Below are positions 1 to 7,730 of a stretch of DNA of 26,232 bases, piece by piece. The notes below the pieces were generated by a model. That model saw only the letters and a list, made by a program, of their open reading frames with translations, made no database searches and was not told the origin of the DNA. The DNA is from JAQIBY01 sp964418565 (lineage in GTDB: Bacteria; Bacteroidota; Bacteroidia; Bacteroidales; ML635J-15). The stretch is from contig CAYQMB010000034.1 of the NCBI GenBank assembly GCA_964418565.1, forward strand, positions 1 to 26,232, given 5' to 3'. The translations under genes were made by a program, and so were the position numbers. Position 1 is the stretch's first letter; each line of letters opens with the position of its first letter.

Positions 1-31
1 AATAGATAGAAAAATGCACAGGCGGCAACAG

Positions 32-165
32 GCTATATACAAAATGCGGGTGTTCCGCTTGGCATCTGAGTTTCGGAGCTTTAGCCAGGTTTTGTATCGG
101 GGGATCCGTCAGGAGCCGGACACGGTGAGAACGCGTCTCTGCAAATCCCGCACTTTGCATATAGC
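32..165 (-). other. Long inverted repeat closing a ~134-nt structured element
   Basis: The arm at 32-50 pairs with the arm at 147-165 over 17 of 19 positions. Both mismatches are A-C when read on the plus strand, so on the minus strand they become G-U wobbles and the whole 19-bp helix closes. This favours a minus-strand RNA, or a folded bottom DNA strand. Smaller stems lie inside (GAGA/TCTC near 128-139 and TCCG/CGGA near 106-121). There is no open frame of note. It could be a noncoding RNA, a fossil mobile-element end, or a cassette recombination site, but the boxes of a canonical integron attC are not recognisable. The structure is seen directly; its function is unknown. Confidence 0.4.
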
Positions 166-216
166 TATTCGGTACCTCCCCTAAAAAAGAAAACTAAAAG
201 TCCGGAATTAAATTGT

Positions 217-224
217 TACATTTG
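217..224 (+). promoter_or_regulatory. Bacteroidota -7 box TACATTTG
   Basis: This is an exact match to TAnnTTTG. No TTTG-like -33 element sits at the usual distance upstream, so support is partial. If used, transcription would begin near 231 and the leader of the small gene at 364 would be about 130 nt long and contain the hairpin at 250-294. Confidence 0.35.
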
Positions 225-240
225 ATTTGAACGTATTAGA

Positions 241-294
241 AACAAAAAACCCGGTTTCCTCACCAGCATAAAGGCTGTGTGAGGAATCACCGGG
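241..294 (-). terminator. Intrinsic terminator read on the minus strand
   Basis: The arms 250-267 and 274-294 form about 18 base pairs with two small bulges and a six-base loop. The A-run at 244-249 becomes a U-run immediately after the stem on the minus strand, the layout of a Rho-independent terminator for leftward transcription. No leftward gene lies to its right within 4 kb, so it is an orphan. Read on the plus strand the same hairpin would be a leader structure about 70 nt upstream of the gene at 364. Confidence 0.55.
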
Positions 295-363
295 ACAATT
301 AAAAATTCAAAAATCATGGCAGAGCAAAGCAAACACCAAATCAATAATCTAAAAACGAATACA

Positions 364-789
364 ATGAAACCTAAACCGACATTCAAAAGCCTCTTATTCA
401 GGTTGCTAATTGCCGGAACCTTAGTGACATTAAGTTCTGAAATAATTGCACAGGAACAGGGTTCCCCGGACCTGAAAGACTTTAAAATCACCATTGAAAA
501 GACTGATAACGGCCTGGAAATGCACAGTTCCGAAGGAAGTGCCTGGATCAATTTAAGCATTAAGCTTGCTAAGGACACCCCACAGGCAATTGACGAATAT
601 GGAATGACACAGTTAGACAAGGTATCACCTGATAATGATCCTGAACTTGCGGATTACCTGTTTACCATTACCAGGACAAAAGACGGAATATCCTTAACAG
701 GTATTGAAGGAACTGCCTGGAAAGAATTAAGTTTCACACTTTCTGAAAATGAAAAACAAATGATTGACCAATTCGGAATGAGCAGGTAA
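364..789 (+). CDS. Small secreted protein made of two copies of a ~40-residue unit
   Basis: A 141-residue protein with an N-terminal signal peptide (hydrophobic core about residues 9-25, likely cut after the IAQ at 28-30). An upstream in-frame ATG at 316 would add 16 polar residues before the signal sequence, so 364 is preferred. The mature part contains two copies of one unit, residues 40-81 and 100-139. They share the pattern F-x-I-T-I/F-T-I-T, K/R-T, G, EG-[ST]-AW, LS, L, ID and GM at matching positions, with a polar linker between them. No enzymatic motif is visible and I cannot name the family with confidence. It is likely periplasmic or surface exposed. It stands alone, with structured noncoding DNA on both sides and a 14-bp inverted repeat (244-257 and 936-949) bracketing it. 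Confidence 0.75.
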   Translation: MKPKPTFKSLLFRLLIAGTLVTLSSEIIAQEQGSPDLKDFKITIEKTDNGLEMHSSEGSAWINLSIKLAKDTPQAIDEYGMTQLDKVSPDNDPELADYLFTITRTKDGISLTGIEGTAWKELSFTLSENEKQMIDQFGMSR

Positions 790-1116
790 ATACGAAACAC
801 CGACACATACCATATGGAAATATGAGCGGCGCATCGTCCGTGTCGCCGGTAGTCGTACAGGGGTTTTGGAACCCCGGCATGTAACCGTGCTGCCATGCAG
901 CTAAAACCAATTTTATCCCCAAACGCCTGCAAATTAAACCGGGTTTTTTTGCATTTCTTCAAAAAAATCCTTATAATGGTGATTGAAAACCAAAAGCTCA
1001 AGCATGGCAACCCATAATGAATAAATTAGCGATATGGCTAAAGAAAGCAGATTGAATCAGAACAGGAAAACTCCCTTCCTGTGTTTAGCCTATAACCTTA
1101 TGCAAAATATCAACCC
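790..1116. other. Noncoding stretch with short palindromes
   Basis: No convincing gene. It contains a GGGGTT/AACCCC hairpin at 860-875, a loose CCGACAC/GTGTCG pair between about 800 and 845, and at 936-950 the string AAACCGGG followed by seven Ts. That last string looks like the 3' half of a terminator but lacks a close 5' partner. Its 14-base core repeats in inverted orientation at 244-257. I see no clear promoter for the gene at 1117. Confidence 0.5.
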
Positions 1117-2736
1117 ATGATAAAAAAAAATCTATTCATACTTTTTATACTTATTAGTTTCAACAATTACGGACAAACTTGGGAATTTATTAATTCTTTT
1201 GGCGGTCCGGAACAAGACAATGGAGAAGATGTCGCAATTGACAAGTCAGGCAATATTTATATCACTGGCTCATTTGACGATACAGCTTATTTTGGATTAG
1301 ATACTGTCATAAGCCATGGAGAAGACGATTGGGATATTTTCACATTAAAACTTAACCCAAATGGTGAAGTACTATGGGTAAGAGCAGCAGGTGGAAGTTA
1401 TTGGGCAGCAGATCGTTCAGATAATATTGTAGTTGATGACAATAACAATTGTTATATAGCAGGAGAATTTTACGATACAGCACAATTTGACACCATAACC
1501 CTTAACGGCAGCACATATGGTAGCGCATTCATAGCATCATATGATACATACGGCAATTTGAGATGGGCAAAACCAATAACATCAACTAATTACATTAGAA
1601 TTAAGGATCTTGAAATAAATAAAAATAACACGTTATACATAACAGGCTATTTTTCGGGCAATGCCAACATTGATAACAATATCATTAGTTCTACTGGTGA
1701 GGATTTTTATTTTGCTGTACTTGATACTTCTGCTAATGCCAATCTAGTTGTTAAAAATGATAGTCACAATAGTGCAGCAGGTCTGTCTATAATGACAGAT
1801 AACGAAAGCAATATCTATTTGGGAGGTCATTTTTATGATACATTGACTATTTCTGTAGATACAATATTTAATAACAGCATTAGAGCAAAATCTTTTTTAG
1901 CAAAATATGATAGCATTGGAAATTATTTGTGGAGCAAGAAAATAGGTGGTGATAATTTTGGGGAAGCTTCTATATCAGATATCAAGATTGATGCAAACAA
2001 TCGAATATTCATATCAGGCAACTTCTCCAACAAATTGTATTTCATGTCAGACTCTATTGATGGCAATCCATCCGACTTTTTTCTTGCAAAAACAACAAAT
2101 AACGGACAACTTATTTGGCTAAGAGGTGGTGGAGGTACTTCATCTGACCAATGTTATGCTATTGATATTGACAGTAAATCAAATATATATTTAGCAGGTT
2201 CAATAACAGATACAATTCATTGTGGCGCTATTACTTTAAATGCTGATGGTACTGAAGTTTTTATTGCAAAATGTGACTCTTCCGGGAATTTCATCTGGGC
2301 AGACCACTCTTCAACTACGATTATTAGTAGGGCCTATGGAATCAGTACAGATTTTGATGATTATGTTTACCTGACTGGATTCTATAGAGAGACCATTGAG
2401 TTAGGTCCTTTTTCTCTAACCACCGGTCTGCCTGATATATTTATAGCAAAGATAAATAGTCACACGATGATTGAGGAAGTTTCTAATAAGGATAATAACC
2501 TATTGGTTTATCCCAATCCTTCAAATAATATCATAACTCTGAATGTTAATAAAAACGATATAGATTTATCAAATAGCGTTGCATATATTTACAATAATTA
2601 TGGGCAATTAGAAACAATGTGTGAAATAACCAAAACGACTAATGTTATTGATGTCAGTGATTTATCAAATGGAATACACTTTTTGGTGATTAGGGATGAT
2701 TCAACCACTATAAGTAATAAATTTATAAAAAACTGA
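1117..2736 (+). CDS. SBBP-type beta-propeller protein with T9SS sorting domain
   Basis: A 539-residue exported protein. Residues 1-19 are a signal peptide ending before QTWEF. The body is a run of seven or more blades carrying variants of the SBBP core (NIYITGSF, CYIAGEF, LYITGYF, IYLGGHF, IFISGNF, IYLAGSI, VYLTGFY), each about 50-70 residues apart and often followed by a D-T/S-I motif and a KxxxxGxxxW strand. The last ~80 residues are a type-A T9SS C-terminal domain beginning LLVYPNPSNN and ending with the basic tail NKFIKN. It is therefore predicted to cross the outer membrane by T9SS and be released or anchored at the surface. Its codon use is visibly more AT-rich than that of its neighbours, which suggests recent acquisition or a different expression history. 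The ligand is unknown. Confidence 0.85.
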   Translation: MIKKNLFILFILISFNNYGQTWEFINSFGGPEQDNGEDVAIDKSGNIYITGSFDDTAYFGLDTVISHGEDDWDIFTLKLNPNGEVLWVRAAGGSYWAADRSDNIVVDDNNNCYIAGEFYDTAQFDTITLNGSTYGSAFIASYDTYGNLRWAKPITSTNYIRIKDLEINKNNTLYITGYFSGNANIDNNIISSTGEDFYFAVLDTSANANLVVKNDSHNSAAGLSIMTDNESNIYLGGHFYDTLTISVDTIFNNSIRAKSFLAKYDSIGNYLWSKKIGGDNFGEASISDIKIDANNRIFISGNFSNKLYFMSDSIDGNPSDFFLAKTTNNGQLIWLRGGGGTSSDQCYAIDIDSKSNIYLAGSITDTIHCGAITLNADGTEVFIAKCDSSGNFIWADHSSTTIISRAYGISTDFDDYVYLTGFYRETIELGPFSLTTGLPDIFIAKINSHTMIEEVSNKDNNLLVYPNPSNNIITLNVNKNDIDLSNSVAYIYNNYGQLETMCEITKTTNVIDVSDLSNGIHFLVIRDDSTTISNKFIKN

Positions 2737-2966
2737 AAAACTTTGCATAATAAATACGAATATGCCCGGTGCGCAGCCCTGTCCCGAACTGGCTTTTGGG
2801 AACCCAGCCAGGCTGGTTGAACTTAATCCATTGCGAGCCCTGCCATTTTAAGACAGTTTTGTGGGGTTTTAAACAGGTGAAATTGTAACTGCAGGCGTTA
2901 ATGATGTTCAGAAATTCTGCAGGCTGATGCTTGCGGGCGGTAAAACACGTTTTGTTTTTGAAAATA

Positions 2967-2998
2967 TTTGGATTTTGTTTTTATATTTTGTACATTTA
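2967..2998 (+). promoter_or_regulatory. Probable Bacteroidota-type promoter
   Basis: TTTG at 2967-2970 is followed after 20 bases by TACATTTA at 2991-2998, one base from TAnnTTTG. A start near 3005 would leave a short leader before the ATG at 3019. The rest of 2737-2966 is noncoding, with a small CTGGCT/AGCCAG stem at 2789-2811 and no clear terminator. Confidence 0.4.
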
Positions 2999-3018
2999 GC
3001 ATCAAAACAGCCATTGTT

Positions 3019-4275
3019 ATGAAAAATCTCCTGATTACTTTGTTTTTTGTGCTTGTCATTGGTTCGGTGCAGGCGCAGTATGTTATGGATGAAACCGTAG
3101 ACGTTAATGTCTGCTTTACGCTTGATCACACCTTTGTGTCTGATATTGGATTCTACCTGCTTGCTCCTGGTGGAGATACCATTATGCCGGGAAATCATGG
3201 TGTGGTGCAATTGCTGCCACCGGTATCAAACTGGGGTCCGGATGCAGATTATTCCGGCTGGACAGGTACGCCCTTTGATGCATTGGGATGCGCTGAGGCA
3301 GACGATCAGAATACAGCATGTCAGAGTGGAAACAATGTTGTAAACCTGTGTTTTACCAGCACACTACCTGTGGGTGATCCGGATTTTACATTGTGTGTAT
3401 GCGATGCCCCAACACCGCTAACCGGCAATTATGCTTCAGTTGAAGCCTGGGATTCTGTATATGGATATCCGCTTACCCAGCCATGGGGTGTGGCTCTTAC
3501 CGATTGTGAACAATACGATTATGGTCAACTCAAAGCTGTCAGCATTGAATTTGCTTTTCCGGATGGCAGAAGCATTATGTATGATATGCCGGGACAAAGC
3601 GATACCACTTTATATCCCATCAATGATGTGTCATGTTCACTGGATTCAGCTACACGGATGTTTATGATGCCGGACTCGGCAGTAAGCATGGCGCTTAATC
3701 TGATTACTCCGGCACCGGAAACTGCACACAGCGCTATGGCTGACAGCAGTTTTGGGTCTGATCCTGCGGCTTTTATGCCCTTTCAGCCCATAGATTCCAT
3801 TGAGTTGCTTTCCGCTGAAATGATTTCATCCACAGACTGTCAGGCTACATACCTGATACATCAGTCTGTTGAGCGCAATAACCAGTCCTTTAGTCTGGTT
3901 TACAACCTGCCGGAGCCCACTCCGGATGTATTGGATTTACAGATGAGTTTGTACTGGAACAATCCGGTAAGCGGTGCTGTCATGACCCTGGATGCCAGTC
4001 ATGTGGTGGAATATGATGAACTGGCCGGAGCTGAAAACCTGCTCAGCCTGCAGCAGCCAAACGTGTATCCCAACCCTGCCGGTGATTATGTTACAATTGA
4101 TTTGAACCGTACGGCTGCATATGAAATCTTTTCTTCCGAAGGAAAGCTGCTAAAACGTGGCACCACAGAGGCCGGTATCACAACACTCAAGCTTGATGAT
4201 CTGTCAGCAGGCCATTACGTGCTGAAAATCACTTCCGGCAATCATACATGGAAGGAGAAACTGCTTGTGAGGTGA
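3019..4275 (+). CDS. Secreted P-domain-like protein with T9SS sorting domain
   Basis: A 418-residue protein. The ATG at 3019 starts a clean signal peptide (MKNLLITLFFVLVIG, cleavage near VQAQ); a longer frame from 2968 would bury it behind 17 residues and overlap the putative promoter. Residues ~20-180 resemble the proprotein-convertase P-domain jelly roll: an early strand on VCFTLDHTFVSDIGFYLLAP, a G-D-T-I turn, and the closing W-x-V-x-L-T-D-C strand followed by LKAVSIEF. Cysteines are unusually frequent there. A linker domain with an MSLYW strand follows, then a type-A T9SS domain starting VYPNPAGDYV and ending EKLLVR. P-domains often accompany peptidases, but no catalytic domain is present, so adhesion or a stabilising role is more likely. 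Confidence 0.8.
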   Translation: MKNLLITLFFVLVIGSVQAQYVMDETVDVNVCFTLDHTFVSDIGFYLLAPGGDTIMPGNHGVVQLLPPVSNWGPDADYSGWTGTPFDALGCAEADDQNTACQSGNNVVNLCFTSTLPVGDPDFTLCVCDAPTPLTGNYASVEAWDSVYGYPLTQPWGVALTDCEQYDYGQLKAVSIEFAFPDGRSIMYDMPGQSDTTLYPINDVSCSLDSATRMFMMPDSAVSMALNLITPAPETAHSAMADSSFGSDPAAFMPFQPIDSIELLSAEMISSTDCQATYLIHQSVERNNQSFSLVYNLPEPTPDVLDLQMSLYWNNPVSGAVMTLDASHVVEYDELAGAENLLSLQQPNVYPNPAGDYVTIDLNRTAAYEIFSSEGKLLKRGTTEAGITTLKLDDLSAGHYVLKITSGNHTWKEKLLVR

Positions 4276-4324
4276 TGGTGAATCACGAGGATTGCAAGGG
4301 TTGAAAAATCAGAAATGATCAAAT

Positions 4325-4404
4325 TTAAGTGGATGCACGGCAGTGTAGACAAAATCTTTATTCCGAACATGATTCAAAACGCATGCACGACACATGCCAC
4401 TTAA
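4325..4404. repeat. Inverted repeat in a convergent intergenic region
   Basis: TTAAGTGG at 4325-4332 pairs with CCACTTAA at 4397-4404, and the next three bases also pair after one bulge. It lies between the convergent T9SS gene ending at 4275 and the TonB-domain gene ending at 4407. There is no T-run, so it is not a standard intrinsic terminator, but no better transcription stop is visible here. Confidence 0.3.
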
Positions 4405-4406
4405 TC

Positions 4407-5126
4407 TTAAAGCTTAAAATTGAATGGCACACCATACATCACCGGCACGGCTTTACCATCTTGCTTGCCGGGTTCCCAGCGGGGCATAGACTGCACTACA
4501 CGAAGGGCTTCTTCATCCAGCAGGGGATGCACGCTGCGTTGCACTTTGGTATTGGTGATTTTGCCTGTAGGTGATACCACAAAACTGACAATCACTTTGC
4601 CGCTGATAGAATCGTTTTTGGCTTTTTCCGGATACCTGGTGTTGCTTGCCATGAACTGCCGCAATGCCGGAATGCCGCCGGGGAAGGAGGGAGCCTCTTC
4701 GATTTCCTTAAGGGTATACACGCCGTTGTCATCCTTTGCGCTTAAGCCTTCGCGGATTTTTTCTCCCTTATCATTGTATTCACTTACCTGCACAGGCCGG
4801 TTGTTTTCATAATACCGTTCTGTAATTTTACTGCCATTTTTATGGTACCAGACAAACAACCCGTCTTTTACCTCCGGTGCCATTGAACTGTAGCTACCCG
4901 ACATTTGCACGCTGCCGTTTTGATAATAATCCTTTACTTTATAGCGATTGGTAATGCTGTCATAGTTTTGTACACGCATGTAAATGCCGTTTTCCCGGCT
5001 TGTTTCTTCCCATTTTCTGTCGAACCAGGTGGTATCGGCATCTTGCGAAAATCCTGTCATGCTGACTATCAGTAATAAACCAAAGATGTATAACTTCATG
5101 CTTGTTTGTTTTAATTTTCTGTTCAT
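4407..5126 (-). CDS. Exported TonB C-terminal domain protein with MORN-like repeats
   Basis: About 239 residues from the ATG at 5126; an ATG at 5099 (230 residues, A-rich context) is equally defensible, and both give a signal peptide ending VSMTGFSQ. A TTG-initiated extension to 5156 would run into the probable promoter and is rejected. The middle holds two or three YwqK/MORN-like repeats (YYQNGSVQMSG, WYHKNGSKITERYY). The last ~95 residues are a TonB C-terminal domain: APSFPGG, RYPEKAKND, GKVIVSFVVSPTGKI, LDEEALRVVQSMPRWEPGKQ, then VPFNFKL. Ordinary TonB is anchored by an N-terminal helix and has a Pro-rich spacer. This protein has neither, so it is probably a soluble periplasmic or outer-membrane-associated relative, a form common in Bacteroidota, not the energy transducer itself. 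Confidence 0.85.
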   Translation of the reverse strand: MNRKLKQTSMKLYIFGLLLIVSMTGFSQDADTTWFDRKWEETSRENGIYMRVQNYDSITNRYKVKDYYQNGSVQMSGSYSSMAPEVKDGLFVWYHKNGSKITERYYENNRPVQVSEYNDKGEKIREGLSAKDDNGVYTLKEIEEAPSFPGGIPALRQFMASNTRYPEKAKNDSISGKVIVSFVVSPTGKITNTKVQRSVHPLLDEEALRVVQSMPRWEPGKQDGKAVPVMYGVPFNFKL

Positions 5127-5153
5127 GGAATGGTGTTTGCCTTGATATTTTTT

Positions 5154-5171
5154 CAAATGTACTCAAATGTA
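5154..5171 (-). promoter_or_regulatory. Two tandem TACATTTG -7 boxes
   Basis: On the minus strand TACATTTG occurs twice, at 5171-5164 and 5161-5154, as a 10-bp direct repeat. Both match TAnnTTTG exactly and lie upstream of the TonB-domain gene. No clear -33 TTTG is present for either. The 10-bp spacing puts the two boxes on the same helical face. Confidence 0.45.
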
Positions 5172-5306
5172 CTAAAATATCAGCATCCGCTGATGTCATA
5201 AATGCTGAATTTGTGAAGAAAAACCACGCTGGTTGTACCTGTAAGGCCGGTGGAATCCCCAAATTGTAATGAACTTAGTTTTTAACCGTAAATTGTTAAG
5301 CATTTC

Positions 5307-5339
5307 TTGCAAAACCTACGCCAAAAAGCCCTATATTTG
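5307..5339 (+). promoter_or_regulatory. Promoter of the TPR gene
   Basis: TATATTTG at 5332-5339 is an exact TAnnTTTG box, with TTG at 5307-5309 about 22 bases upstream as a weak -33 element. The predicted start of transcription near 5346 rules out the TTG codon at 5307. It leaves the ATG at 5364, which is preceded by GGAG at 5353-5356 with 7-base spacing, an unusually good ribosome binding site for this window. Confidence 0.55.
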
Positions 5340-5363
5340 TATGAGGAAATTAGGAGTAAGTGT

Positions 5364-6776
5364 ATGAGTGAGGGACAATTTGGCTTTTTAGCACCCGATG
5401 AATTTAACGGACTGAATCAGCGGTATGAGGCGTTTAAACACGGCGAATCACCTGCTGTGTATTTTGATGTCAACGAATTGGAAATGTTGCTGGATCAATA
5501 CCTTGATCAAAACGCATTTTCAGATGTCAAAAATCTGCTGATTCTGGCTGATAAATTGCATCCAAATGCTGTGGGCATCAAGTTACGCAAAGCAAAATAC
5601 TATTTTTCTGAAGGCAGAATTCGTGCATCATGGAATCTTTTATCACAGGTTCAATCCATCGAACCGTCACAGCCTGAGGTGTATATGGTCAAAGGCATGA
5701 TTGAAGTGTTAAATAAAAAATTTGATGAGGCTGAAAACTGGTTTAATAAGGCGATAGAACTTGCCGGTGATGAAGCCGTTGACATGTATTATACCATTGC
5801 CTCTACGCTTGAAACAGCTCATCAGTACAAATCGGCATCGGCATATTATGAGATGGCATACAGGGCCGGTGGTAATACAGACAGCGAATTGCTTTACGAC
5901 CTGGCTTACTGCAATGAAAAAGGCGGAAACATAGGAAGAAGTCTGAAATATTATCGCAAATACCTGGATGTTAATCCGTTTTCTGAAACTGCATGGTATA
6001 ACCTTGGGGTAATCAATTACAACGACGAAAACTGGAAAAATGCTATGGAAGCATTTGAATATTCCCTTACCGTTGATCCCCGTTACTTACCAGCATTACA
6101 GGGAAAAGCCCGTGTATTGATACAACAGGAACTTTACGATAAAGGAATCAGTACGTATCTTGACTACCTTGATGAGGAAGCTCCGGATGCCGAAGCCTGT
6201 TTTGAAATTGGTGATGCCTACAGGCATGCAGGGCGTGACAAGGATGCACTCACGTACTTTAAGCTCGCCCTGAATAAAGACGATGAGTATGCGGATGCAC
6301 ATTACGGCATTGCCCTGTTAAGTTTTGAGAAAGGTGAATACATGCAAAGCCTGATGCATTTGCGTTCTGCCATCAGAGTTTCTTCCTATAACCCCGATTA
6401 CTGGTATACAGCAGCGCTTGCATCCAGAAATTTAGGGCTGCATGGTGAGGCTGAGGATGCTTTTGAAAAAGCCCTGGAGCTTTATCCTTACGATCCGGAG
6501 TTTTGGTTGGGGTATGCTGATTTAAAATACGATAGTGGTAAACTTGAACTTGCCATTGAACTGCTTACCCGCGGAGCCTCTTACAACAAAAATACGGCCA
6601 CCATCAAATACCGCCTTGCAGGTTATCATCTGGAAAAGGAAGATAAGTTTAATGCCATATCATACTTTGCCCAGGCAGTTGAACTAAACCGTGAAGCTTC
6701 CGGTGATTTCTTCCGCGAATACCCCAATGCGCAATATCTCGATGAATTGCATGACCTTCTTAATAAAAATAATTAA
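5364..6776 (+). CDS. Cytoplasmic tetratricopeptide (TPR) repeat protein
   Basis: A 470-residue protein starting MSEGQFGF. It has no signal peptide or membrane segment. After a short N-terminal part (residues 1-60) almost the whole protein is TPR units of 34 residues. The clearest are AENWFNKAIELAGDEA, AWYNLGVINYNDENWKNAME, ALTYFKLALNKDDEYADAHY and AEDAFEKALELYPYDPEFW. Such solenoids are protein-protein interaction scaffolds; no catalytic domain is attached. The gene is 27 bp upstream of the DUF368 gene and very probably co-transcribed with it, since no promoter or terminator fits between them. That suggests, without proving, a role linked to envelope lipid recycling. Confidence 0.85.
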   Translation: MSEGQFGFLAPDEFNGLNQRYEAFKHGESPAVYFDVNELEMLLDQYLDQNAFSDVKNLLILADKLHPNAVGIKLRKAKYYFSEGRIRASWNLLSQVQSIEPSQPEVYMVKGMIEVLNKKFDEAENWFNKAIELAGDEAVDMYYTIASTLETAHQYKSASAYYEMAYRAGGNTDSELLYDLAYCNEKGGNIGRSLKYYRKYLDVNPFSETAWYNLGVINYNDENWKNAMEAFEYSLTVDPRYLPALQGKARVLIQQELYDKGISTYLDYLDEEAPDAEACFEIGDAYRHAGRDKDALTYFKLALNKDDEYADAHYGIALLSFEKGEYMQSLMHLRSAIRVSSYNPDYWYTAALASRNLGLHGEAEDAFEKALELYPYDPEFWLGYADLKYDSGKLELAIELLTRGASYNKNTATIKYRLAGYHLEKEDKFNAISYFAQAVELNREASGDFFREYPNAQYLDELHDLLNKNN

Positions 6777-6803
6777 TATTGCCCTCCCACTAATGGTGCA
6801 ACT

Positions 6804-7718
6804 ATGAAAGAATCAGTAAAAAATGCATTTTTGTATGGTATTAAAGGCATGGCCATGGGAGCTGCCAATGTGATTCCCGGTGTGTCCGGTGGAACAATTG
6901 CGCTGATTACAGGCATATTTGAGCGACTGATTAATGCCATCAAATCCTTTAATTTGACAGCTCTGAAATTGTTGCTCAAAGGCAGATTCCGGGAGTTTGT
7001 AAAGCATGTGGATTTGTTCTTTCTTACCTTTGTACTGCTCGGCATTGCTGTTGCCATTATTTCCATAGCGCGCCTGTTTGAATTTCTGTTCGAAAATCAT
7101 CCCATATACATCTGGGCTTTCTTTTTTGGTCTGGTGCTTGCCTCAGTGTATTTTGTCGCTAGGCGGATTGAGAAGTGGAACTGGGCGGTAATCCTGAATT
7201 TTCTCATCGGAACAGCTGTGGCGGTAAGCATTTCAGTGCTTACTCCGGCTTCCGGTAGTGACGCTGTATGGTATGTGGCCCTCTGCGGTGTTGTGGCTGC
7301 CTGTAGTATGATACTGCCGGGTTTGTCCGGATCCTTTGTTTTGATATTAATGGGCAATTATCAACTCATCATGATTGATGCGGTGAATAACCTTGATCTT
7401 GGTATACTGATTCCTACCGTGGTGGGAGCCGCCATTGGGATACTCGCTTTTTCGTGGATTTTATCCTGGGTGTTTAAAAAGTTCAGAAATCAGACCATTG
7501 CGCTGCTGTCCGGTTTTATACTCGGCTCTCTTGGCATATTGTGGCCCTGGAAACATGAAATAATAAAACCATTTGACGGGGTGATGAAAACCGTGGGTTA
7601 CGATTGGTATCTCCCTGAAATCAATGCCGGATTTTTCATCGCTGCAGGCTTAATGATTGCAGGCATTGCAAGCATCTGGGCAATGGAATACGCCGCCCGT
7701 GAAAAAGAGAAACCTTAA
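6804..7718 (+). CDS. popT: DUF368 family membrane protein, PopT-type undecaprenyl-phosphate translocase
   Basis: A 304-residue polytopic inner-membrane protein with about eight to nine hydrophobic segments. The N-terminus carries the DUF368 hallmark GAANVIPGVSGGTIALITGI (about residues 20-39). A related motif, SMILPGLSGSFVLILMGNY, begins the second half, giving the family's internal pseudo-repeat. DUF368 proteins (PopT), like DedA-family UptA, have been reported to return undecaprenyl phosphate to the cytoplasmic face of the membrane for reuse in cell-wall and glycan synthesis. Assignment to the family is firm; the exact substrate here is inferred. It follows the TPR gene closely and ends 12 bp from the convergent macrodomain gene. 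Confidence 0.88.
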   Translation: MKESVKNAFLYGIKGMAMGAANVIPGVSGGTIALITGIFERLINAIKSFNLTALKLLLKGRFREFVKHVDLFFLTFVLLGIAVAIISIARLFEFLFENHPIYIWAFFFGLVLASVYFVARRIEKWNWAVILNFLIGTAVAVSISVLTPASGSDAVWYVALCGVVAACSMILPGLSGSFVLILMGNYQLIMIDAVNNLDLGILIPTVVGAAIGILAFSWILSWVFKKFRNQTIALLSGFILGSLGILWPWKHEIIKPFDGVMKTVGYDWYLPEINAGFFIAAGLMIAGIASIWAMEYAAREKEKP

Positions 7719-7730
7719 AGCAAGCCTGGA

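Noticed and set aside
32..165. Integron attC site
   Set aside because: The long imperfect hairpin is suggestive, but the expected core boxes at the ends are not recognisable and no integrase is in the window. Kept only as an undefined structured element.
316..363. N-terminal extension of the small secreted protein from an upstream ATG
   Set aside because: It would place 16 polar residues before a normal signal peptide. The ATG at 364 fits export.
216..620. 134-codon minus-strand open frame
   Set aside because: It lies opposite the small secreted gene and covers the terminator hairpin. The composition is not protein-like.
5307..5363. TTG-initiated extension of the TPR protein
   Set aside because: The promoter box at 5332-5339 would lie inside the coding region, and the ATG at 5364 has a good ribosome binding site.
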